From assembly GCF_003050615.1 (NCBI RefSeq), contig NZ_NWBU01000015.1:1-64000 (forward strand): a stretch of 64,000 bases of DNA. Direction: 5' to 3'. Position numbers and translations under genes: made by a program. Positions 51,539 to 60,414 of this stretch are shown piece by piece; the stretch's first letter is position 1; each line of letters starts with the position of its first letter. A model generated the notes under the pieces. That model made no database searches, had not been told where the DNA came from, and worked only from the letters and a program-made list of their open reading frames with translations. The DNA is from Sphingomonas oleivorans. GTDB lineage: Bacteria; Pseudomonadota; Alphaproteobacteria; Sphingomonadales; Sphingomonadaceae.

Positions 51539-53331
51539 AGGGGTCGGTCGATCTCTGGCCGATCGGAAACTGCCAGGCTTCCGCGCTTGTCGACCGGGCC
51601 GGCCGTTTCGTCTGGGCCTGCGTCCCTCGGGTCGATGGCGATCCGGCCTTCTGCGCGCTGCTCGATGATGAGGAGACGAGCGGCCGGCCCGAGCGCGGCT
51701 TCTGGTCGATCGAACTCGACGGCTGCACCGAAACGACCCAGTCCTATCGCCGCAACACGCCGATCCTCGTCACGCGTCACGGCGACGGGGCGGGCAATGC
51801 GATCGAGGTGATCGATTTCTGCCCCCGCTTCCGCCGCTTTAGCCGCACCTATCGCCCCGTCGCCTTCGTCCGCATCGTCCGGCCGGTTTCCGGCTCGCCG
51901 CGCATCCGCGTACGGCTGCGCGTCGCGGCCAGCTGGGGCAAGCATGATGCGGAGCGCACGGCGGGCACCAATCATCTGCGCTTCCTGCTCGACGATCACA
52001 CGCTGCGGCTCACCACCAGCGCCCCCGTCGGCCTGATTGCGTCGGAGGAGATATTCCGCGTCGAACGACCGCTCCATTTCTTCCTCGGCCCGGACGAATC
52101 CTTCGTCGGCGCGCTCGCCACCACCATCGACAATATGCTCGACGAGACGGATGCGGAGTGGAAGGGCTGGGTGCGCGGGCTCGCCACGCCGATGGAATGG
52201 CAGGATGTCGTCATTCGCTCGGCGATCACGCTGAAGCTTTGCCAGCATGAGGAAACCGGCGCGATCGTCGCCGCGCTCACCACCTCCATCCCCGAACATG
52301 CCGGCTCGCAGCGCAATTGGGACTATCGCTACTGCTGGATCCGGGACGCTTATTATACCGTCCAGGCGCTCAACCGGCTGGGCGCGCTGGACGTGCTGGA
52401 ATCCTATCTCGAATATCTGCGCAACATCGTCGATGGCGCGCGCGGCGGCCATATCCAGCCGCTCTATGGCGTCGGCTACGAAGCCTCGCTGCCCGAACGG
52501 ATCGAGCAGGCGCTGCCCGGCTATCGCGGCATGGGGCCGGTCCGCGTCGGCAATCAGGCCGCCGAGCAGATCCAGCATGATGCCTATGGCCAGATCGTGC
52601 TTTCCAACACCCAGGCCTTTTTCGACCAGCGGCTCTACCGCATGGCCGGCCTCGAGGATTTCCTCTCGCTCGAGAAGATCGGCGAGCATGCCTGGGAGGT
52701 GCATGACCGGCCCGATGCCGGCCTGTGGGAGCTTCGCACCCGGGCGGCGGTCCATACCTATTCGGCGGCCATGTGCTGGGCCGCCTGCGACCGCCTCGCC
52801 AATGCTGCCGCCGTGCTCGGCCTGCCTGATCGCCATTTCTTCTGGCAGCAGCGGGCAGACGCGATCCGCGAGAAGATCGAGCGCGAGGCCTGGCGCGAAG
52901 GCACGCGTCGCATCTCGGCCACCTTTTCGGGCGACGATCTGGACGCCAGCCTTATCCAGTTGCTTGATATCCGCTTCTTCGCGCCGGATGATCCCCGTTT
53001 CCGCGACACGCTCGCCGCCGTCGAAGAAGGTTTGCGTCGCGGATCGCACATGCTGCGTTATGCGACCGAGGATGATTTCGGCTTGCCCCATACGGCCTTC
53101 AACGTCTGCACCTTCTGGCTGATCGAGGCGCTGCACGCGATCGGGCGCATCGGCGACGCCCGCGCGCTGTTCGAGGAGATGGTTTCGCGCCGCACCGCCG
53201 CCGGGCTGCTGTCCGAGGATATCGATCCCAATAGCGGTGAGCTCTGGGGCAACTATCCGCAGACCTATTCGCTTGTCGGTCTGATCAACTGCGCCGTGCT
53301 CCTGAGCCGGCCCTGGAGTGCTATCCGATGA
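51535..53331 (+). CDS. GH15 family glycoside hydrolase (glucoamylase/trehalase-like)
   Basis: A 598-residue protein with an N-terminal beta-sandwich (about 1-215) and an (alpha/alpha)6 barrel. The GH15 general acid is E399 in DAGLWELRTRA, and the base is E569 in SGELWGNYPQTYSLVGL. WDYRYCWIRDAYYTVQAL is the substrate-cleft signature. The TTG start overlaps the otsB stop (TTGA), and its stop overlaps otsA (ATGA), so it is tightly coupled to trehalose synthesis. Likely substrates are trehalose, maltose or short glucans; some bacterial GH15 proteins are trehalases. Confidence 0.9.
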   Translation: MKGSVDLWPIGNCQASALVDRAGRFVWACVPRVDGDPAFCALLDDEETSGRPERGFWSIELDGCTETTQSYRRNTPILVTRHGDGAGNAIEVIDFCPRFRRFSRTYRPVAFVRIVRPVSGSPRIRVRLRVAASWGKHDAERTAGTNHLRFLLDDHTLRLTTSAPVGLIASEEIFRVERPLHFFLGPDESFVGALATTIDNMLDETDAEWKGWVRGLATPMEWQDVVIRSAITLKLCQHEETGAIVAALTTSIPEHAGSQRNWDYRYCWIRDAYYTVQALNRLGALDVLESYLEYLRNIVDGARGGHIQPLYGVGYEASLPERIEQALPGYRGMGPVRVGNQAAEQIQHDAYGQIVLSNTQAFFDQRLYRMAGLEDFLSLEKIGEHAWEVHDRPDAGLWELRTRAAVHTYSAAMCWAACDRLANAAAVLGLPDRHFFWQQRADAIREKIEREAWREGTRRISATFSGDDLDASLIQLLDIRFFAPDDPRFRDTLAAVEEGLRRGSHMLRYATEDDFGLPHTAFNVCTFWLIEALHAIGRIGDARALFEEMVSRRTAAGLLSEDIDPNSGELWGNYPQTYSLVGLINCAVLLSRPWSAIR

Positions 53332-54728
53332 GCCGTCTGATCGTCGTGTCGAACCGGGTGCAGGCGCCCAAGGGCCAGAGCGCCGGCAATCAGGGGGGCC
53401 TCGCCGTCGCCCTCACTGCCGCGCTGCGCGAGACCGCCGGAATATGGTTCGGCTGGTCCGGCGAAACGATCGAGAGCTTCACCGGAGAGATTGATTTCCA
53501 AACGCATGACGGCGTCACCACCGCGACGATCGACCTGGAGGAGCAGGACGTCGAGGAATATTATAACGGCTATGCCAACCGCACGCTGTGGCCGCTCTTC
53601 CACTATCGGGTCGATCTTGCGGAATATGAACGCAGCTTCGCGGGCGGCTATCAGCGCGTAAACGGCCGCTTCGCCGAGCTGCTGGCGCCGCTGATCGAAC
53701 CGGACGACCTGATCTGGGTCCATGACTATCACATGATCCCGCTCGGCGAGGAGCTGCGCCGGCACGGCATCGCCAACCGCATCGGCTTCTTCCTGCACAT
53801 TCCCTGGCCGCCACAGTCCCTGCTGATGTCGCTGCCGGATCATCGCGAGCTCGTCCGCTCGCTCTTCGCCTATGAGGTGATCGGCTTCCAGACCGAGGAT
53901 TCGCTCGAAAATTTCCGTCACTATATCCTGAACGAGATCGGCGGCGAGGTTTTCGAGGATGGCACGATCCGGGTGGACGGCCGCACGGTCCAGGCCATCT
54001 CCTGCCCGATCGGCATCGACACCGCCCAGTTCAAGGCCGCCGCGGAAACCGGCACGGCCCGCTACACCGCCTATCGCATGCGCCAGAGCGCCGTCGGCCG
54101 CGACATGATCGTCGGCGTCGACCGGCTGGATTATTCCAAGGGGCTGCACGAACGCTTCCTCGGCTATGAACGCTTCCTCGCCGCCAATCCGATGCTGCAT
54201 GGCGAGGTCTTCCTGCTCCAGATCGCGCCGCCTTCGCGCAGTGATGTGCAGAGCTATCAGGAAATCCGCGCCACGCTCGATGGCCTGTCGGGCCGCATCA
54301 ACGGCGCCTTCGCTGATCTCGACTGGGTGCCGATCCGCTACGTCAACCGGGGCTATGGCCGCGATCAGCTCGCCGGAATCTACCGCTCCGCGCGGATCGG
54401 GCTGATCACGCCCTTGCGCGACGGCATGAACCTCGTCGCCAAGGAATATGTCGCGGCGCAGGATCCGGAAAATCCGGGGGTGCTGATCCTGTCCCATTTC
54501 GCCGGCGCCGCCGCCCAGCTCAGCGATGCGCTGCTCGTCAATCCGCACAGCGCGGAGGAATTGTCGGATGCGATCCAGCAGGCGCTGACGATGCCGCGCG
54601 ACGAGCGTATCGCCCGTTGGCGCAAGCTGATGGACAATGTCGAGCGCGAGGATGTGATGTGGTGGCTGAACAGGTTCACCGCCGCGCTCACCGGCCGCCC
54701 TCAGCCGGTCGTCACCGCCAGCGACTGA
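53328..54728 (+). CDS. otsA: Alpha,alpha-trehalose-phosphate synthase
   Basis: A 466-residue GT20 enzyme making trehalose-6-phosphate from UDP-glucose and glucose-6-phosphate. Family motifs are the N-terminal NQGGLAVALTAALRE, DLIWVHDYHMIPLGEELR, IGFFLHIPWP, VGVDRLDYSKGLHERF and LRDGMNLVAKEYVA. With otsB it gives the OtsAB pathway. Its last 28 bases overlap the end of the convergent MscS gene. Confidence 0.96.
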   Translation: MSRLIVVSNRVQAPKGQSAGNQGGLAVALTAALRETAGIWFGWSGETIESFTGEIDFQTHDGVTTATIDLEEQDVEEYYNGYANRTLWPLFHYRVDLAEYERSFAGGYQRVNGRFAELLAPLIEPDDLIWVHDYHMIPLGEELRRHGIANRIGFFLHIPWPPQSLLMSLPDHRELVRSLFAYEVIGFQTEDSLENFRHYILNEIGGEVFEDGTIRVDGRTVQAISCPIGIDTAQFKAAAETGTARYTAYRMRQSAVGRDMIVGVDRLDYSKGLHERFLGYERFLAANPMLHGEVFLLQIAPPSRSDVQSYQEIRATLDGLSGRINGAFADLDWVPIRYVNRGYGRDQLAGIYRSARIGLITPLRDGMNLVAKEYVAAQDPENPGVLILSHFAGAAAQLSDALLVNPHSAEELSDAIQQALTMPRDERIARWRKLMDNVEREDVMWWLNRFTAALTGRPQPVVTASD

Positions 54729-55795
54729 TCCGGCCCGGTACCCGATATGCGCTGCCGCGGCAGCGCTTCGGGCATTTCATCGCGGATGAAAGCGATCAGC
54801 GCCTCGCGCATGTCGCAGCGCAGGTCGAATGCCCGGCTCGCATCCGATGCCGTGACGAGGACGCGCAGCTCCATCACCTCGGGCTTGATGTCCGTCACCT
54901 GCAGATTGACGAAACGCTTGTCCCATAGCGCATTGGCCTCGGCCAGCTCGGCCGCCCGGGCGCGGATGCGCGCCACGTCCGCGGTCGGATCGACATAGAG
55001 AAAGGCGCTGCCGAGCAGTTGCGAGGTCTGCCGCGTCCAGTTCTGGAACGGCTCCTCCAGAAATTTGCTGACGGGCACGATCAGCCGGCGCTCGTCCCAT
55101 ATCTTCACGACGACATAGGTCAGCCTGATCTCCTCGATCCGGCCCCATTCGCCCGCGATGATCACCACATCGTCGATCCGGATCGGCTCGGTGAAGGCCA
55201 TCTGCACGCCGGCGATCAGATTCTTGAGCGCGGGCTGCGCCGCGGCGCCGACCACCAGGCCGGCGATCCCCGCCGACGCCATCAGCGTGACGCCCACATT
55301 GCGCACGCCCGGTATGCTTAGCAGCATGGCGGAGAGGGTGAAGAAGAGAATGACGAATATGGCGATGCGGGAAAGTATGCTCACCCGCGTGCGATGCCGC
55401 CGGGCGCGCAGATTGTCCGCCATGCTGATGTCGGCGCGCAGCTCCACCACGTCCCTGAACGCGCCCACCATGGCGATCAGGCCCCAGCCGAACAGCGCCG
55501 GCAGGATGAAGCCCGAAAGCTGCGTCCACAACCGATCCGCCCAGTCGCCGATCGGTATCACGCGCCGCCCGGCCGACAGCGCCACCACCACGAATATCCA
55601 GCGCAGCGGCGCGGCAATGCGGGCGATCACCAGATCGTCGGCCATGCCCTGCGTCCGCCGCACGATACGCGTCAGGATGCGCACCGCCATCCAGTGCGCG
55701 ATCAGGGCGAGGATCAGAATCAGGCCGAGCAGCAGATAGGGAATGGCGTCGCTGAGCGCGATCCCGGCCAGTCGAGTGTCGAAAAGGCTGGTCAT
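54701..55795 (-). CDS. MscS-family mechanosensitive ion channel
   Basis: A 364-residue channel with about four to five helices before the pore. The pore-lining region and beta domain read VTLMASAGIAGLVVGAAAQPALKNLIAGVQMAF, then PIRIDDVVII and YVVVKIWDERRLIVPVSKFLEEPFQNWTR. It releases solutes during osmotic downshock. The convergent trehalose genes make an osmoprotectant, so the two functions complement each other. The ATG at 55795 (MTSLFDTRLAG) is preferred over an upstream in-frame start. Confidence 0.93.
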   Translation of the reverse strand: MTSLFDTRLAGIALSDAIPYLLLGLILILALIAHWMAVRILTRIVRRTQGMADDLVIARIAAPLRWIFVVVALSAGRRVIPIGDWADRLWTQLSGFILPALFGWGLIAMVGAFRDVVELRADISMADNLRARRHRTRVSILSRIAIFVILFFTLSAMLLSIPGVRNVGVTLMASAGIAGLVVGAAAQPALKNLIAGVQMAFTEPIRIDDVVIIAGEWGRIEEIRLTYVVVKIWDERRLIVPVSKFLEEPFQNWTRQTSQLLGSAFLYVDPTADVARIRARAAELAEANALWDKRFVNLQVTDIKPEVMELRVLVTASDASRAFDLRCDMREALIAFIRDEMPEALPRQRISGTGPDQSLAVTTG

Positions 55796-55888
55796 GGCCG
55801 AATCAACCGCAAAAGCCCCTCCCCGTTCCGCAGTGCAGCAAAATCCGCCCCGCACCCGGCCCGTTCCGTCGCCCCGCGCGCATGACGA

Positions 55889-56740
55889 TCAGGATGCGGA
55901 CGCAATCGGCCCCAGCAGGATATTGTCGAGCAGCCGGGTCGATCCGAACCGCACCGCGAGCGAGACGATCGCGCCTTCCGGGCCGATCCGGTCCAGCTCC
56001 GCCAACGTCACCGGATCGGCGATGCTGACATAATCGATCACGCCCGCGCTATCCCGCTCGATCCCCTCGATGATGGTCCGGCGCAGCGCCACGGCATCGC
56101 GGTCGCCTGCATCATGGCATGCCCGCGCTTGCTCCAGCGCCCGATATAATGCCGGGGCCTGCCGCCGCTGCTCCGCATCGAGATAGATGTTCCGGCTGGA
56201 TAGGGCGAGGCCGTCGGCTTCGCGCATGGTCGGCCCGATCACGATCCGGCAGCGCATGTTGAGATCACGGACGAGCTTCCTGATCACCAGCGTCTGCTGC
56301 ACATCCTTCTGGCCGAAGAAGGCGGCATCGGCCCCGCTGATATTGAGCAGCTTGCACACCACCGTCGCCACGCCCGCGAAATGGCCAGGCCGGATCGCGC
56401 CTTCCAGCCGTTCGGTGACCGGCCCGACATCGATGCTGGTGGCGAAGCCCGCCGGATAGAGCTCGTCCACCGAAGGCGTGAAGACCAGATCCACCCCCGC
56501 CTGCTCGAGCAGCGCCAAATCCGCCGCCAAGGTGCGCGGATAGCGCTGGAAATCCTCGTTCGGGCCGAACTGGGTGGGATTGACGAAGATGCTGACGGCG
56601 ACAGCCTCGCACTGTTCCCTGGCCAGCGCGACGAGGCTCAGATGGCCCGCATGCAAGGCGCCCATTGTAGGCACGAAGCCCAGCCTGCCATATTCGGCGC
56701 GCGCCTCGCGGAATTCCGCGATCGTCTCGATCACGCGCAT
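55889..56740 (-). CDS. panC: Pantothenate synthetase
   Basis: A 283-residue ligase joining pantoate and beta-alanine with ATP. The HIGH-type motif is in FVPTMGALHAGHLSLV, with SIFVNPTQFGPNEDFQRYPRTL, FFGQKDVQQTLVIRKLVRDL and the KMSKS-like ALSSRNIYL. The start at 56740 is 4 bases after the panB stop, so panB-panC form an operon. Confidence 0.96.
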   Translation of the reverse strand: MRVIETIAEFREARAEYGRLGFVPTMGALHAGHLSLVALAREQCEAVAVSIFVNPTQFGPNEDFQRYPRTLAADLALLEQAGVDLVFTPSVDELYPAGFATSIDVGPVTERLEGAIRPGHFAGVATVVCKLLNISGADAAFFGQKDVQQTLVIRKLVRDLNMRCRIVIGPTMREADGLALSSRNIYLDAEQRRQAPALYRALEQARACHDAGDRDAVALRRTIIEGIERDSAGVIDYVSIADPVTLAELDRIGPEGAIVSLAVRFGSTRLLDNILLGPIASAS

Positions 56741-56744
56741 CGGA

Positions 56745-57611
56745 TCAGCAGCCTTCCGCCGCTTCGAAGCGGGCAACGGCCTCGGCGACCAGCCCCTCGT
56801 CCATCGACGCCGCATTGGCCGCCGTCGGGAAGACGCCCGCCGTCACCTCGCCGGCATAGCCGCGCAGCGCCTCCTCGATGGCGGGGCCGATCGCGGCATA
56901 TTGCCGGGCGTGGCGGAAAGGCGGGCGATCGAACAGGCCGAGCAGATCATGCCAGACCTGCACCTGCCCCGAACATCCCGCACCCGCGCCGATGCCGATC
57001 GTCGGCACCTTCAGCCGCTTCGTGATCGCGGCGGCGAGCGGCGCCGGAACCAGCTCCAGCACCACGGCACAGGCCCCCGCCTGTTCCAGCGCATGGGCAT
57101 CCGCGATCAGGTCCGCCGCAGTTTCGAGCGTCCGGCCCTGCACCCGGATGCCGATCTGATGCGCGGATTGCGGCGTGAAGCCGAGATGCCCCACCACCGG
57201 GATGCCGAGCTCGACCATCCGGCGCACGATCGGCGCCATCGATCGACCGCCCTCGAGCTTCACCGCCCGGACACCCGCCTCGCGCATCATCCGGCCCGCC
57301 GATCGCACGGCATCGTCCACCATCGCATAGCTCAGAAAGGGCAGGTCGCCGATCACCAGCGCGTCCGGCGCGCCGCGCACGACCGCCGCCGAATGGGAGA
57401 TCATCTCGTCCAGCGAGACGCGCAGCGTGTCGTCATGGCCCAGCATCACCTGGCCCAGCGAGTCGCCCACCAGGATGAAGCGCAGCCCCGCCCGCGCGAC
57501 GATCAGCGCCGAGGCATAATCATAGCATGTCACCATCGGGATGGGCCGGCCCTCGGCCTTCATGCGCGCAAAGTCTGCCGTTGTCGTACGCACCATGATT
57601 ACTGCCTTCAT
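56745..57611 (-). CDS. panB: 3-methyl-2-oxobutanoate hydroxymethyltransferase
   Basis: A 288-residue TIM-barrel enzyme, the first step from 2-oxoisovalerate to pantoate. Signature segments are MVTCYDYASALIVARAGLRF, ILVGDSLGQVMLGHDDTLRVS, KLEGG and PTIGIGAGAGCSGQVQVWHDLLG. The ATG at 57611 has AAGGAAAAAAT before it; an internal ATG five codons later is possible. Confidence 0.96.
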   Translation of the reverse strand: MKAVIMVRTTTADFARMKAEGRPIPMVTCYDYASALIVARAGLRFILVGDSLGQVMLGHDDTLRVSLDEMISHSAAVVRGAPDALVIGDLPFLSYAMVDDAVRSAGRMMREAGVRAVKLEGGRSMAPIVRRMVELGIPVVGHLGFTPQSAHQIGIRVQGRTLETAADLIADAHALEQAGACAVVLELVPAPLAAAITKRLKVPTIGIGAGAGCSGQVQVWHDLLGLFDRPPFRHARQYAAIGPAIEEALRGYAGEVTAGVFPTAANAASMDEGLVAEAVARFEAAEGC

Positions 57612-57681
57612 ATTTTTTCCTTGCGCCCTGCTCTAGCGGTGGCGCCGGACCCCGGCAACTTCACCCATGGCGGAGGCAGGA

Positions 57682-57709
57682 TCGACAATCGGGATTGATA
57701 TTCTATATA
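57682..57709 (+). promoter_or_regulatory. Candidate sigma-70 promoter of panD-coaA
   Basis: TCGACA (57682-57687) and TATATA (57704-57709) are spaced by 16 bases and lie about 40 bases before the panD start, in the divergent panB-panD gap. They resemble -35 and -10 boxes. Predicted by eye only. Confidence 0.35.
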
Positions 57710-57747
57710 GCGCGAGACCGGACAAAGAATGTGGTCGGAGAGTTGCC

Positions 57748-58125
57748 GTGCGCTGGGTTTTGCGTTCCAAGATTCACAATGCCACGGTCACCGAAGCAAA
57801 CCTTGCCTATGTCGGATCGATCACGATCGATCAGGATCTTATCGACCGTGTCGGCCTGTGGCCGGGCGAACGCGTTCTGGTCGTGTCGAATACATCGGGC
57901 GCGCGCCTGGAGACCTATGTCATTGCAGGCGAACGCGGCTCGGGCGACATTTGCGTGAACGGCGCCGCCGCCCATCTGATCGGCGCGGGGGAGGAAGTGA
58001 TCATCATGGGCTTCGAGCTCACGGCCGAGCCGATCACGCCGCAGGTCATCCTCGTCGATCGCAAGAACAAGCTCGTGCGACATCTTGTCGAAGAGCCCCG
58101 GACGGAACTGGCGTCCTTCGGTTGA
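57748..58125 (+). CDS. panD: Aspartate 1-decarboxylase (pyruvoyl type)
   Basis: A 125-residue proenzyme that makes beta-alanine. It self-cleaves at Gly23-Ser24 in AYVGSITID, turning Ser24 into the pyruvoyl group. Other family features are RSKIHNATVTEANL and GDICVNGAAAHLIGAGEEVIIM. The GTG at 57748 gives the expected N-terminus (MRWVLRSKIH) and has GGAG nine bases upstream. It diverges from panB and precedes coaA. Confidence 0.95.
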   Translation: MRWVLRSKIHNATVTEANLAYVGSITIDQDLIDRVGLWPGERVLVVSNTSGARLETYVIAGERGSGDICVNGAAAHLIGAGEEVIIMGFELTAEPITPQVILVDRKNKLVRHLVEEPRTELASFG

Positions 58126-58184
58126 CGGCCTTGGCCGACGCCGATCGCTTGTCCGGCCTGCCATTGCCGGGGCAGATTTCCGAA

Positions 58185-59120
58185 ATGGACGCCGCGACCC
58201 ATTCCGAATTCAGCCGGAAGAGCTGGAGCCGGCTGCGCTCCGCCGTGCCGATGACGCTGGACGAGGAGGAACTGGAGCAGCTGCGCGGCGCGAACGAGCC
58301 GATCTCGCTGGGCGAGGTGGAGGATATCTACCTACCCCTCACCCGGCTCATCAACCTGCACATCGCCGCCGCGCGCGGCCTTGCCCGCGTGACCGACGAT
58401 TTCGTTGGCCGCCCGGCGGCGGGCCGGCCCTATGTCGTGGCGGTGGCGGGCAGCGTCGCGGTCGGCAAGAGCACCACGGCGCGCGTGCTGCGCGCGCTGC
58501 TGTCCCGCTGGCCGGATCATCCGAAGGTCGATCTGATCACGACGGACGGCTTCCTCTATCCCACCGCCACGCTCCAGAAGCGCGGGCTGATGCGGCGCAA
58601 GGGCTTTCCCGAAAGCTATGACGTGCGCCGGATGATGGATTTCCTGGCGGAGGTGAAATCCACCGGGCGGGGCCTTTCGCCCGTCTATTCGCACCATGCC
58701 TATGATATTCTGCCCGGCGAATATCATGAGGTCGACCGGCCGGACATATTGATCTTCGAGGGGCTCAACGTCCTCCAGATCGGCGTGACCAGCGAAGCCA
58801 GCCGCCCCACCCTTTTCACCGCGAGCGACTTTTTCGACCTGTCCATCTATATCGACGCGGAGCCGGCCCATATCGCCCATTGGTATGAAGAGCGGTTCCT
58901 GCATCACCAGCAGACCGCCTTTCAGGATCCCGGCTCCTATTTCCACCATCTGGCGACGGCCACGCCGGAAGAAAGCCGCGCCTTCGCCCGCGAGCTCTGG
59001 CTCCAGATCAATCAGGTCAATCTGTTCGAGAATATCCTCCCCAGCCGCCCGCGCGCCGACGTGATCATCCACAAGAGCGCCGATCATGCGGTGGACAAGC
59101 TCTGGCTGCGGCGGCTGTAG
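58185..59120 (+). CDS. coaA: Pantothenate kinase, type I
   Basis: A 311-residue P-loop kinase that phosphorylates pantothenate, the regulated first step to CoA. Walker A is GSVAVGKST (K95). Other segments are DLITTDGFLYP, MRRKGFPESYDVRRMMDFL and FEGLNVLQ, with ATHSEFSRKSWSRLR near the start. The ATG at 58185 gives the usual length; a TTG at 58122 overlapping the panD stop would extend it by 21 residues. Confidence 0.95.
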   Translation: MDAATHSEFSRKSWSRLRSAVPMTLDEEELEQLRGANEPISLGEVEDIYLPLTRLINLHIAAARGLARVTDDFVGRPAAGRPYVVAVAGSVAVGKSTTARVLRALLSRWPDHPKVDLITTDGFLYPTATLQKRGLMRRKGFPESYDVRRMMDFLAEVKSTGRGLSPVYSHHAYDILPGEYHEVDRPDILIFEGLNVLQIGVTSEASRPTLFTASDFFDLSIYIDAEPAHIAHWYEERFLHHQQTAFQDPGSYFHHLATATPEESRAFARELWLQINQVNLFENILPSRPRADVIIHKSADHAVDKLWLRRL

Positions 59121-59140
59121 AGCATTTTCCTACCCCACAT

Positions 59141-59204
59141 GCTCACCCTGAGCTTGTCGAAGGATGCTGAGACTCCCCCCGACAGGCTCGGCCTAAGCGC
59201 GACG
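59141..59204. repeat. Dispersed repeat, family C
   Basis: Contains CTCACCCTGAGCTTGTCGAA, then ATGCTGAGACTCCC and an imperfect inverse GACAGGCTCGG with a GCGACGG end. This CTGAGCTTGTCGAAGG motif is widespread between genes of sphingomonads and other proteobacteria. It lies between convergent coaA and the bkd operon. Confidence 0.55.
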
Positions 59205-59220
59205 GTGCCTGAAAGCCGGT

Positions 59221-60414
59221 TCAGGCCACGAACAGCAGCGCGGGCGTCTCGATCAGCCGCTTCACCGCCTGGATGAAGCGCGCCGCATCATAGCCGTCCA
59301 CCACGCGATGATCGAAGCTGGAGGAGAGATTCATCATCCGGCGCAGCTCGATCCTGCCGTCGATCGCGACCGGCCGCTCGACGATCCGGTTCACGCCCAT
59401 GATCGCCACTTCCGGCCGGTTGATGATCGGCGTGGAGACGATCCCGCCCAGGCCCCCAAGCGACGTCAGCGTGATGGTCGATCCGCTCAGTTCCTCGCTG
59501 GTGGCGTGGCCCTGCCGCACGGCATCGGCCAGCCGCGCAATCTCGCCCGCCAGCGCCCAGATGTCGCGCGCCTGCGCGTTACGGATCACCGGCACGAGCA
59601 GACCCGCCTCGGTCTGCGTCGCGATGCCGAGATGCACCGCGCTATGGCGGGCGACCACCCCGGCTTTGTCGTCATAGCGCGCATTGATCATCGGAAAGTG
59701 CGGCAGCGCCTTCGCCAATGCCGTCGCAAGGAAGGGCAGCAGCGTCAGCTTCGGCCGCGCTCCGCGCTCCGCATTCATCGCCGCGCGGAGCGCCTCGAGC
59801 GCGGTCACGTCCACTTCCTCGACATAGGAAAAATGCGGGATGCTGCGCTTCGCCTCGGCCATATTCTCCGCGATCCTGCGGCGCAGCCCGACGAGCCTGA
59901 TCTCCTTCACCTCGTCCCGCTCGATGGGGGCGGGCGCAGCGGGAGCTTTCCCCTGAAGCAGATAGGCATCGAGATCGGCATGGCGCACCCGCTCGCCCGA
60001 GGCGGGCTTCACCGCCGCCAGATCGATGTTCAGCGCCCGGGCACGCGCGCGGACGGCGGGCGAAGCCAGGATCTTCCCTTCCCTCCTCTTCTCCTCCCCA
60101 GCCGGCCGGGGCTCAGCCTCCGGTACGGGCGCCACGGCCGCCGGGCCTTCCGCCACCGCTACGCCCTCATCCGTCTCGAATACGGCCAGGATGGAGCCGA
60201 TCGCGAGCTGATCGCCCACCTCGCCGCCAATCTCGACGATGCGGCCCGTAACCGGCGCGGTCATCTCGACGGTCGCCTTGTCCGTCATCATGTCGGCGAG
60301 CGGCTGATCTTCCTCGACATGGTCGCCCGGCCTGACATGCCAGGCGACGATCTCCGCCTCGGCTATGCCCTCGCCGATATCCGGCAGCTTGAAGGCGATC
60401 CGCGCCACCGTCAT
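59221..60414 (-). CDS. bkdB: Branched-chain 2-oxoacid dehydrogenase E2 (dihydrolipoyl acyltransferase)
   Basis: A 397-residue E2 core protein. The single lipoyl domain has the lipoylated lysine K46 (MTDKATVEM), followed by a Pro/Ala linker, the E1/E3-binding domain at about 115-152 ([20 protein letters not shown]) and the catalytic domain with H369 and D373 (FDHRVVDGYDAARF). It transfers branched acyl groups to CoA. The start overlaps the E1beta stop (ATGA). Confidence 0.94.
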   Translation of the reverse strand: MTVARIAFKLPDIGEGIAEAEIVAWHVRPGDHVEEDQPLADMMTDKATVEMTAPVTGRIVEIGGEVGDQLAIGSILAVFETDEGVAVAEGPAAVAPVPEAEPRPAGEEKRREGKILASPAVRARARALNIDLAAVKPASGERVRHADLDAYLLQGKAPAAPAPIERDEVKEIRLVGLRRRIAENMAEAKRSIPHFSYVEEVDVTALEALRAAMNAERGARPKLTLLPFLATALAKALPHFPMINARYDDKAGVVARHSAVHLGIATQTEAGLLVPVIRNAQARDIWALAGEIARLADAVRQGHATSEELSGSTITLTSLGGLGGIVSTPIINRPEVAIMGVNRIVERPVAIDGRIELRRMMNLSSSFDHRVVDGYDAARFIQAVKRLIETPALLFVA

